A stretch of DNA of 37,799 nt from Planctomycetaceae bacterium (GTDB lineage: Bacteria; Planctomycetota; Planctomycetia; Gemmatales; Gemmataceae): contig PNLP01000066.1 in NCBI GenBank assembly GCA_013823135.1, forward strand, positions 1 through 37,799, given 5' to 3'. How positions within the stretch are numbered: position 1 is the first letter of the stretch; every line of letters begins with the position of its first letter. Position numbers and translations under genes: made by a program. Below the pieces are notes generated by a model, which was not told the origin of the DNA, ran no database searches, and was given only the letters and a program-made list of their open reading frames with translations. Shown here in pieces: positions 27,601-34,363 of this stretch.

Positions 27601-29451
27601 GGTTAAGGATTCCATCCGACCGAGGTTAGCAAGCCCCTCGCCTGTCAGTTTCGAGTTGTATCCGAGATAGATGGAGGCCAGAGGGAGGTCTTTCAGACTC
27701 GTCAGGTGAGCATCGGTCAGTCCGCAATCGCCAAAACTGATCCGCTTGAGGTTCGTGAGTTTGCGGAGTTTCGCAAGCCCTTCCGAGGTGAACTGTCCAC
27801 GCACGCCGAGGTATTCGAGATTGGTGAAGGCGGTGAGACTCTCGATGCCAGCGTCGGTCAGGTTCGCTCCCACAAGATCGAGGCTCCTGAGCGACTTGGC
27901 AAGGGGCATGCTCGCGAGCAACTTGACGCCCGAGTCGGTGATCGGCGCGGCGGGCATGCTCAGGTTCCAGAGAGCCGGCAGAGGACGCAGGTTCTCGAGA
28001 CCGCTATCGTCCACGGTCGCACCTGGAAAGTCGACTACTTGAACAGTCCCCGAAATGTCGTCTGGGTTGGTGACTGCTACTAACGATCCCGGAACCCCAC
28101 TGGAGACCGCGGCGCCATTCTTGAGTGCCCAGGCGACAACCGTCCGCACGTCGGCGGGTGACTTTGCATCCTTCTTTGTGCCGGGATTCCTGTTCACCGG
28201 CACCGGTGGGGGTTCCTCCTTCGCCACGTCGACGGGTTTCTTTCCCATCTGCGATGCTACGAATCCCACGACGCCTGCAACGGCCAACAACACAGCACCG
28301 ACGATGGCCCACATGGGGATGCCGCCACGCGGCTTCGTGGCCCGGACTGGCATCGCTTCCGGAATATCCTCGGCGTCCTCGACCGGTTCCGCGTCGGGTG
28401 CCGAGTTCGCCTCGGTCGCGTCGAGTTCGGCGAACGGATCGGGGCCGTCGTGCGCCAGGATGATCGGCGGCGCGTCGAGTGGAATCACCCGCACGGCATT
28501 CACGAGCCCGGCTTCGATCGCACGCAATTCCTCGGCAGCGATCTCGGCGGTCGGCGGGCGGTATGCCGGGTCTTTCGCCAGCAGTCGCATCACAAAATCG
28601 GAGAGCGAGGGAGGAACGGATGGGTTTCGTGTGATGGGTGGCGGCGGGTTGTCGAGCGCGAGCGCCGTCAGAATTGCGAGTGTCGTCGATCCACGGAACG
28701 GGAGTTCGCCCGTGGTCATTTGGTAGAGCATCACACCCAGGCTGAACAGGTCGGTGCGGCCATCGACCTGCAACCCGCGTCCCTGCTCGGGACTCATGTA
28801 AGCGGGCGTGCCGACAACAGCGCCTTCGCGTGTGACCGGCCCCTCTGTGCCTTCCGCGTCGGCATCGGTCGCGATGCGTGCGAGGCCGAAGTCGAGCACC
28901 TTGACGCGAAGTTTCTTCCCTTCGAGCCAGATATTCGCGGGCTTGATGTCGCGGTGAACCAGACCCTTCTCGTGCGCTGCCGCAAGACCCTCGGCCACCT
29001 CGCGACCAATTCGAATCACCTCATTGATGGGTGGGCGAGGATTCGCTCGCAATGCCGCGTAAAGGGTCATCCCCTTCAACAGCGGCATCACGATGTACGG
29101 CAACCCATCGTGATCCGCGACTGTGAAGATGGCCGCAACGTGATCGTGTTCGACCTTCGCCTGAGCACGAGCCTCTCGAACGAACCGCGCCTTCGCTTGC
29201 GGGTTCGCCGCAAACTGCGGAAGCATCACCTTCAACGCCACTTCCCGCTTCAAACGAGGATCTTCAGCGCGATAGACAACGCCCATCCCCCCACGGCCCA
29301 ACTCACCCAACAACACATACTCGCCAACGCAGTGTGGCGTCACCGGGGACGCGAGTGTGGGATCACCAACCGTCTCGGGCCCGTTCGAGGTACCGGGTGG
29401 TAACGAAGAGGGCGCGATAGTGCGAGTCGGCTCTGGATTCGGCTCGGGCAT
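24631..29451 (-). CDS. Giant membrane Ser/Thr kinase with five hinge-plus-LRR modules
   Basis: This protein has 1606 residues. The kinase domain is at about 45-320: LGRGGMGVVYRA, VALK, HRDIKPANIWL, DFGLA, YMSPEQG, all intact. A transmembrane helix at about 378-400 (MWAIVGAVLLAVAGVVGF) separates it from an outer part of about 1200 residues. That part is repetitive: five modules of roughly 210-240 residues. Each module has a short hinge with a DLPAGPFTLV-like motif, four to six leucine-rich repeats with the pattern VTDAGLKHLA, and a closing motif (LPKCKVVWEDP, LPNCTIDWENS, LPKAQVRWEST). The first module is the most diverged. The start at 29451 has AGAGG 7-8 nt upstream. It is likely an envelope receptor kinase with unknown ligand. 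Confidence 0.93.
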   Translation of the reverse strand: MPEPNPEPTRTIAPSSLPPGTSNGPETVGDPTLASPVTPHCVGEYVLLGELGRGGMGVVYRAEDPRLKREVALKVMLPQFAANPQAKARFVREARAQAKVEHDHVAAIFTVADHDGLPYIVMPLLKGMTLYAALRANPRPPINEVIRIGREVAEGLAAAHEKGLVHRDIKPANIWLEGKKLRVKVLDFGLARIATDADAEGTEGPVTREGAVVGTPAYMSPEQGRGLQVDGRTDLFSLGVMLYQMTTGELPFRGSTTLAILTALALDNPPPPITRNPSVPPSLSDFVMRLLAKDPAYRPPTAEIAAEELRAIEAGLVNAVRVIPLDAPPIILAHDGPDPFAELDATEANSAPDAEPVEDAEDIPEAMPVRATKPRGGIPMWAIVGAVLLAVAGVVGFVASQMGKKPVDVAKEEPPPVPVNRNPGTKKDAKSPADVRTVVAWALKNGAAVSSGVPGSLVAVTNPDDISGTVQVVDFPGATVDDSGLENLRPLPALWNLSMPAAPITDSGVKLLASMPLAKSLRSLDLVGANLTDAGIESLTAFTNLEYLGVRGQFTSEGLAKLRKLTNLKRISFGDCGLTDAHLTSLKDLPLASIYLGYNSKLTGEGLANLGRMESLTTLAYPGVAVKDDDMKVFVSAMPKLSYLSLTTPGTIVPITDKGIDQLRESRVRHLDLQNSQYTAETVTPLPRCLISVGGKAIAEPSDAHFRETERLLGRGCHVDVRPVGGAVIRVKADADLPAGPFELTGVARVSNDFPFTDEDLKRLEATPTLVSLELSSASVTDAGIRSVLASKRTIVLLYFGGSANLTDESLRAARECPNLESFHLGGSKVTDAGLKHVAGLTRLHTVGLTGTAVTDAGLKSLAELPALRHLYLDDTSVSDVGVATLSKMAGLVELTLPGTRVSAAGYEKLKVALPKCKVVWEDPNSAITKSFLCRAGFEFTLRMPNGMAINATKPEDLPPGPFTVTRIANGSAVPISNADLLRLSALPGVVNLTLGEHRLTDAGLAPLLNWKGSLQLIALRGGAITDEGMAVVAGLPRVGVLDLIGTDITDAGVERLAGMASVYQLGLNRTRITDAGLKHVAKLQSLDTLWLNETAVSDAGVDTLGTMKGLKTLGLRGTQVTDAGFKRLKESLPNCTIDWENSHRQVAKLFLERAPYLPGVGGFKVNLTLADGKKITVTKASDLPVESFTLVGFSINGPQYPALTDADLKLLETTPTLKFFSAPGVTISEAGLRSLLVSKTSLTSLYLVNSVIGDDHCKIIGEFTELDDLNVGAAGSKITDAGLVHLSRLANLRVLGLKGAAVTDAGLKHLASLRLDRFLDLSDTAVTDAGVETLAGMAHLGTGNDATIDLTGTRVTEAGAKRLQTALPKAQVRWESTDRAAASSLLKREGFELALKLPDGKQVRVKKLTDLPAGPFTLVAVANYSGAPALGNADIQRFGQLTGLTGINVGNHQVTDAGLLPLLNLKSTLRTLHLPYGRIGDEGAKVLGQLTELRQLAVGATKVTDAGLADLGRLTKVTNLGLNGLPITDAGLKQLAALADLTSVDLNNTNVTDASVETLAAFKRLAVVRVNITKITAAGAKKLAAARPDIQIFHDSGVLEPTKKP

Positions 29452-29560
29452 ACGCATACCTCTGTGCGAAGTGAGAGCGACGATTGTACCAGAGAGCGCC
29501 ATGCTCAGGGAGTCAAGGCTTTCCCACGAGTCGCCGTCAGTTAGCGTCTCGAAAGTTCCT

Positions 29561-30844
29561 TCACACCAGAGTTTTCACCAACACAGCGGACATGCGGCCA
29601 CTCTGATCGTACTTTTCACGACGAGCCGGTGGCAAATCGCCCGGGGTGCCAATGGCGAATCCTCGCGCCTCGAAGTACGGCACGGCCTGCGTGGAGAGGC
29701 AAAAGAGTTTCGCGAGCCCTTTCGAGCGAGCCAGCGTTTCGGCGTAGCGAATCAACTTCCCGCCGATGCCTTGGTTCTCGTAGCGGTCGTCAACATAGAG
29801 GCTCGCGAGTTCGCCCATGTTCTGCTCGGGGTAGAGGTGCAATGCGGCGCACGCCACCGGATTGCGATCCACCTCGAACACGAAGTAGTCACCGATAATC
29901 TTCTCCAACTCGACCCGCTTCCGTTTCACCAGTTCGTCGTTCTCGACGCCTTGCTGAATCAGGCTGAACACCGCCCGCACGTCCTTCTTCTGAGCGGGTC
30001 GTATCGCCTGGTACTCATTCGCGTACACCAGCGTGCCGATTCCCTCGTTCGAGAACACTTCGCCGAGCAACCCTTCCTGATCGCGGCCGTCGATGATGTG
30101 AACCCGCTCGATCCCTTCCTTCCCAGCGCGGACCGCGTGCGTGAGCTTCGTGGTTGTCTCGCGTGTGAGTTCAGTCTTGTGCTTTTTCAGGTACGTTTCC
30201 GCTTCCTGCACGGTCAGTTGGCGCACGACACCGGCCGCACCGTGAATCCCTCCCTCAGTGTTCAGGTAAATGAGCTTCACGGCACGCAGCGTCTTGGCGA
30301 TTTCTACCGCAACCGCGTCGGAGTTCAGACGGAATGAGTTGCCGGTGCCGTCAATGCCGATGGGCGGAATCACGGGGATGATGTCGTGTTCCAGCAGGGT
30401 TTGGAGCAGTCCTGCGTCAACTCGCTCCACTTTTCCCGTGAACAAATGATCGACACCACCGAGGATGCCCGCGGGGTATGCGACGATGGCGTTCGGACAG
30501 GCCGCACGCAGGTCATTGGCTGAGAGACCCTCGAGGATTTCGTGCGTGACCCGATTCGCGGCACTGATCGCCACCTGAAGCGTATCTTTGTCGGTGATTC
30601 CGGTGCCATCGAGGTCGGATGGCGTCATTTTGATGAGTTCAGCCGCCTTGCGTACCTGATGTGCCGCGCCGTGAACGAGTGCGACCCGAATGCTCAGACT
30701 CCGCAATAATGCGATATCGAGCAGTAAATTCGGAAAGTTATCGTCCTCGACGACCGCGCCATCGACGGCAATCACGAACACCCGGTCGCGAAACCGGGGA
30801 ACGTAACGCAGGATTTCGCGGAAGTGGGTGAGGCGTTCGTTCAT
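29561..30844 (-). CDS. argA: Amino-acid N-acetyltransferase (N-acetylglutamate synthase)
   Basis: This 427-residue enzyme makes N-acetylglutamate, the first step of arginine synthesis. It has the classic two-domain build. The N-terminal amino-acid-kinase-like domain (FVIAVDGAVVEDDN, ALVHGAAHQVRK, VIPPIGIDGTGNSFRLNSD) is usually the arginine-sensing part. The C-terminal GNAT domain has the acetyl-CoA loop NQGIGGKLIRYAE and the LSTQAVPYFEARGF signature of ArgA. The start at 30844 is fixed by the family's N-terminus. There is no Shine-Dalgarno sequence; instead an A/C-rich array of 7-nt units ends just before the ATG. It is divergent from trxB, which has the same type of leader. Confidence 0.95.
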   Translation of the reverse strand: MNERLTHFREILRYVPRFRDRVFVIAVDGAVVEDDNFPNLLLDIALLRSLSIRVALVHGAAHQVRKAAELIKMTPSDLDGTGITDKDTLQVAISAANRVTHEILEGLSANDLRAACPNAIVAYPAGILGGVDHLFTGKVERVDAGLLQTLLEHDIIPVIPPIGIDGTGNSFRLNSDAVAVEIAKTLRAVKLIYLNTEGGIHGAAGVVRQLTVQEAETYLKKHKTELTRETTTKLTHAVRAGKEGIERVHIIDGRDQEGLLGEVFSNEGIGTLVYANEYQAIRPAQKKDVRAVFSLIQQGVENDELVKRKRVELEKIIGDYFVFEVDRNPVACAALHLYPEQNMGELASLYVDDRYENQGIGGKLIRYAETLARSKGLAKLFCLSTQAVPYFEARGFAIGTPGDLPPARREKYDQSGRMSAVLVKTLV

Positions 30845-30850
30845 CAGGTT

Positions 30851-30878
30851 GGTGTTGAGTGTTTGGTGTTTCGTGTTT
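30851..30878 (-). repeat. Heptamer array in the argA leader
   Basis: Read on the minus strand, four consecutive 7-nt units (AAACACG, AAACACC, AAACACT, CAACACC) end 6 nt before the argA start codon (first base 30844). They match the consensus of the trxB leader array at 31009-31036, in the opposite orientation, so the two arrays form an inverted pair around the divergent promoters. Confidence 0.8.
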
Positions 30879-31008
30879 AGTTGGGAATTGCCGCTCGATT
30901 GCCGATTGTTTACCAATGCAACACCGATCAGCACGCCGGAAGACGTGTAGCTAGAATAGTGGCATGGTCGGGCGTGGCGACATCACAGGATATCATCGTT
31001 GCTCAACC

Positions 31009-31036
31009 AAACACCAAACACTTAACACTAAACACC
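31009..31036 (+). repeat. Heptamer array in the trxB leader
   Basis: Four 7-nt units (AAACACC, AAACACT, TAACACT, AAACACC) run on the plus strand and end 10 nt before the trxB ATG. There is no Shine-Dalgarno sequence between the array and the start. The array has the same orientation relative to its gene as the argA array has to argA. Confidence 0.8.
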
Positions 31037-31046
31037 AAGCAGAACC

Positions 31047-32111
31047 ATGCCCGAAAACGTCATCATCATCGGTTCCGGCCCAGCAGCCTGGACCGCCGCC
31101 ATCTACGCCGCCCGTGCGAACCTGAAACCGCTCGTCTTCCAGGGCAACCCCAACGACCGGAAGAATCAGGAGAATGGCACACTTCCGCTCGGGCAACTCG
31201 CGCTCACGACGGAAGTCGAGAACTTCCCCTCGTGGCCAGCCGGCGACACCCGGCAATACCTCAAGACAGCCCTCAAGGAAGAAGACCAGCCTTATTGGGT
31301 GACGGACGACAAAGAGCAACCGACGCACGGCATCAACGGGCCAGAACTGATGGCGCTTATGCGTCAGCAGGCAGTCCAGGTCGGCACGCGAATCGAATCG
31401 AAGGATGTCGTGAAGGTCGATCTCAAGAAACGGCCGTTCTCACTCACCACGCACGATGGGCAAACCACCGAAGCGCACACGCTGATCATCGCCACGGGAG
31501 CGCGTGCGAACTACCTCGGAATGCCCAGCGAGGACAAGTACAAGAATCGCGGCGTGTCCGCGTGTGCGGTATGCGATGGGGCGTTGCCACGATTCCGGAA
31601 CCAACCCATCGTGGTTGTGGGCGGCGGTGACTCGGCCGTCGAGGAGGCAGGCTATTTGACCAAGTTCGCCAGCCGGGTAGACCTGCTCGTTCGGCGGGAC
31701 GTGCTGCGTGCCAGCAAGATCATGGCAGAGCGTGCGAAGTCGAACCCCAAGATCAACCTCAAGTGGCACTGCGAAGTCGACGAAGTTTTGGGCGACGACA
31801 AGAAGGGCGTAACTGCCGTGCGGGTGAGGAACAACAAGACCGGTGCAAAGGAAGAGGTTGCCGCCGCCGGGCTATTCCTGGCGATCGGGCACACGCCGAA
31901 CACGGCGTTCCTGGGCGATCAGGTAGAACTGCACCCAACGGGCTACATCAAGTGGACGACGCTGGGTCGCACGTACACTAGCGTGGAAGGTGTCTTCGCA
32001 GCGGGGGACGTGGCCGACGACTACTACAAGCAAGCGATCTCGGCCGCGGGCACCGGTTGCATGGCAGCCCTCGACGCCGAACGATTCCTGGGGCACCACG
32101 GGCTGGTGTGA
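31047..32111 (+). CDS. trxB: Thioredoxin reductase
   Basis: This 354-residue FAD/NADPH enzyme reduces thioredoxin. It has the FAD motif (IIIGSGPAAWTAAIYAAR), the redox pair C173-AV-C176 in CAVCDG, the NADPH motif VVGGGDSAVEEA and the late FAD segment GVFAAGDVAD. It is longer than usual TrxB (about 310-320): about 30 extra residues (from GDTRQYLKTALKEED to KEQPTHG) lie between NFPSWPAG and NGPELMALM, which are contiguous in ordinary TrxB. That shifts the redox cysteines to 173/176 from about 135. The start is fixed by the FAD motif; no Shine-Dalgarno sequence is present. A large hairpin follows. Confidence 0.94.
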   Translation: MPENVIIIGSGPAAWTAAIYAARANLKPLVFQGNPNDRKNQENGTLPLGQLALTTEVENFPSWPAGDTRQYLKTALKEEDQPYWVTDDKEQPTHGINGPELMALMRQQAVQVGTRIESKDVVKVDLKKRPFSLTTHDGQTTEAHTLIIATGARANYLGMPSEDKYKNRGVSACAVCDGALPRFRNQPIVVVGGGDSAVEEAGYLTKFASRVDLLVRRDVLRASKIMAERAKSNPKINLKWHCEVDEVLGDDKKGVTAVRVRNNKTGAKEEVAAAGLFLAIGHTPNTAFLGDQVELHPTGYIKWTTLGRTYTSVEGVFAAGDVADDYYKQAISAAGTGCMAALDAERFLGHHGLV

Positions 32112-32117
32112 ACCTCG

Positions 32118-32198
32118 TTTAGCCGCGACCCGGAGTCTTCGGAGGGGAGCGAGAAACTTTCTCGCGCTCCCCTCCGAAGACTCCGGGTCGCGGCTAAA
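32118..32198. terminator. 33-bp near-perfect palindrome at a convergent junction
   Basis: The left arm (32118-32150, starting TTTAGCCGCGACCCGG) and the right arm (32166-32198, ending CCGGGTCGCGGCTAAA) are exactly complementary over 33 nt. The apex GAGA-AACTT-TCTC adds a further small stem with a 2-nt bulge. It lies between the stops of trxB and rfbA. The TTTAGC/GCTAAA ends recall the hairpin at 4543-4592 and suggest a repeat family. Confidence 0.8.
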
Positions 32199-32257
32199 CA
32201 TTAGAACCGCGGCGGTTCCTTGCGGACCAGCCCGCCGGCCGCCACCCGGCGCCTCGC

Positions 32258-33142
32258 TCACCCGCCGGACGCCTGGTGTTCCTTGAGGACGCGGGCCAGG
32301 TACTCACCGTACTCGGTCTTCGCGCACCCCGCCGCGAGGGCGGCGAACTGGTCGAGGTTGATGAACCGCTTCAGCAGCGCGATCTCCTCGATGCAAGCGA
32401 TCTTCAGCCCCTGTCGCTCCTCGAGCGTCCGCACGAACTGGGACGACGACAGCAGCGAGTCGAACGTCCCGGCGTCCAGCCACGCCACACCCCGGCCGAG
32501 CGGGCTGACGGTGAGCGTCCCCTCCCGCAGGTAGTGCAGGTTGACATCCGTGATCTCCAGCTCGCCCCGGGCCGACGGCTTCAGCCCCTTGGCGATCTCG
32601 ACCACCCGGCCGTCGTAGAAGTACAGCCCGGTGACGGCCCAGTTCGACCGCGGCTTCGCCGGCTTCTCCTCCAGACTGAGCGCCCGGAACTGGCGATCGA
32701 ACTCCACCACCCCGAACCGCTCCGGGTCGTTGACGTGATAGGCGAACACCCGGGCCCCGCGGGTCACCCCGGCCGAGTCTACCAGCAGCGGCATCAGGTC
32801 GTGGCCGAAGAAGATGTTGTCGCCGAGCACCAGGCAGACCGGGTCGGTGCCGATGAAGTCGGCGCCGAGGACGAACGCCTGGGCGATACCCCCCGGCTCA
32901 GGCTGCACCTTGTACTGGAGCCGCATCCCGAGCCGGCTCCCGTCGCCGAGCAGATCCTCGATGCGGGGAGTGTCGCGGGGCGTGCTGATGACCAGCACGT
33001 CCCGGATGCCGGCCAGCATGAGCACGGACAGCGGGTAATAGATGACCGGCTTGTCGTACACCGGCAGGAGCTGCTTGCTCACCGACCGGGTGAGGGGGTA
33101 CAGCCGGCTGCCGCTGCCGCCGGCCAGGAGGATTGCCTTCAT
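32258..33142 (-). CDS. rfbA: Glucose-1-phosphate thymidylyltransferase
   Basis: This 294-residue enzyme makes dTDP-glucose from dTTP and glucose-1-phosphate, the entry to dTDP-sugar (rhamnose-type) synthesis. Nucleotide-binding motif LLAGGSGSRLYPLT, then KQLLPVYDKPVIYYPLS, LQYKVQPEPGGIAQAF and LVLGDNIFFGHD are all typical. The start at 33142 has GGAG about 8-11 nt upstream. It follows rfbB by 26 nt on the same strand, so the two are an operon; rfbC and rfbD are not in the window. Its coding sequence looks richer in G+C than rfbB (three lines counted by hand gave 70-77%; two rfbB lines gave 58-67%). Confidence 0.96.
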   Translation of the reverse strand: MKAILLAGGSGSRLYPLTRSVSKQLLPVYDKPVIYYPLSVLMLAGIRDVLVISTPRDTPRIEDLLGDGSRLGMRLQYKVQPEPGGIAQAFVLGADFIGTDPVCLVLGDNIFFGHDLMPLLVDSAGVTRGARVFAYHVNDPERFGVVEFDRQFRALSLEEKPAKPRSNWAVTGLYFYDGRVVEIAKGLKPSARGELEITDVNLHYLREGTLTVSPLGRGVAWLDAGTFDSLLSSSQFVRTLEERQGLKIACIEEIALLKRFINLDQFAALAAGCAKTEYGEYLARVLKEHQASGG

Positions 33143-33168
33143 CGGTCAGCTCCGGGTGGGTCGTGTGA

Positions 33169-34176
33169 CTACGCCTTGCCGTACTGCTTCTCGTAATAGC
33201 TCAGGTAATCCTTGTTCTTGATCGCCGCGACCCAGGCAGTGTTCGCCTTGTACCACGCGATCGTTTCCGCGAGCCCACGGTCGAACGGTACTTGCGGTGC
33301 CCAGCCGAGTTCGCTTTCTGCCTTGGAGCAGTCGATCGCGTAGCGGCGGTCGTGACCCGGACGATCCTTGACGTATCGGATCAGAGTCTCGGGCTTGCCG
33401 AGTAGGCTCAGCAGCAGTTTCGTCAGTTGGATGTTGGGAATCTCGCAGCGACCGCCGAAGTTGTACACCTCGCCGGGCTTTCCGCGACGCCACGCTGCCT
33501 CGACTCCCCGGCAGTGATCGAGTACGTGAATCCAGTCGCGAATCTGCATCCCGTCGCCGTAGACCGGCACCGATTCGTCCGCGAGCAGGTTCGACACGAA
33601 CAGCGGGATCAACTTCTCGGGGAACTGATACGGGCCGTAGTTGTTCGAGCAGCGTGTGATGACGGCTGGAAAGTCGAACGTGTGCTGATACGCCATCACG
33701 AGCATGTCCGCGCCGGCCTTGCTCGCGGAATACGGACTGTTCGGGTGCAGAGGCGTTTCTTCGGTGAACAACCCTGTTTCGCCGAGGCTGCCGTAAACCT
33801 CGTCGGTCGAAACCTGCACGTACTTCGCGACCTTCGCCTCGCGAGCAGCGTCGAGCAGAATCTGCGTGCCGATTACGTTGGTGTGAACGAAAGGACCGCT
33901 GTCCTGAATGCTGCGATCGACGTGACTTTCGGCCGCGAAGTGAATCACGTCCGTGACGCCCTTCATCGCAGCGCGAACCTGCTCGCGGTTGGTGATGTCG
34001 CCCTTCACGAACTCGTGGCGAGGGTTGCCCGCCAGGTCCGAAAGGTTCGCGAGGTTCCCAGCGTAGGTCAGGCAATCGAAGTTGACGATTGTCGTTGACG
34101 GGTCCGACGACAGAAGCTGTCGGACGAAGTTCGATCCAATGAATCCTGCGCCGCCGGTAACCAGTATTCGCGCCAT
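33169..34176 (-). CDS. rfbB: dTDP-glucose 4,6-dehydratase
   Basis: This 335-residue short-chain dehydrogenase/reductase-type enzyme converts dTDP-glucose to the 4-keto-6-deoxy sugar with tightly bound NAD. It has the Rossmann motif TGGAGFIGSNFVRQL, the dehydratase motif VSTDEVYGSLG (Thr-Asp-Glu catalytic region), Y149-xxx-K153 (YSASK) and RCSNNYGPYQFPEKLIP. The ATG at 34176 has GGGAGAA about 6-9 nt upstream; the in-frame ATG at 34191 lies upstream of that site. It is first gene of the rfbB-rfbA pair and divergent from glnE. Confidence 0.96.
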   Translation of the reverse strand: MARILVTGGAGFIGSNFVRQLLSSDPSTTIVNFDCLTYAGNLANLSDLAGNPRHEFVKGDITNREQVRAAMKGVTDVIHFAAESHVDRSIQDSGPFVHTNVIGTQILLDAAREAKVAKYVQVSTDEVYGSLGETGLFTEETPLHPNSPYSASKAGADMLVMAYQHTFDFPAVITRCSNNYGPYQFPEKLIPLFVSNLLADESVPVYGDGMQIRDWIHVLDHCRGVEAAWRRGKPGEVYNFGGRCEIPNIQLTKLLLSLLGKPETLIRYVKDRPGHDRRYAIDCSKAESELGWAPQVPFDRGLAETIAWYKANTAWVAAIKNKDYLSYYEKQYGKA

Positions 34177-34363
34177 GCGATTCTCCCGCACGTCCTGTGC
34201 AACGTCGCCAGTTTACCGAAACCCACATCCGTTGCAACCGCAGCATTCTTTCGGTGGGGAGGGGGCGGGATTGGTCAGTCGCTGACGCACGTCTCCAGGT
34301 AGAAACAGTGGTATCAGACGATCCACGGCCAACCGACGTTAGCCGAGGCGGTATGATGACCTC

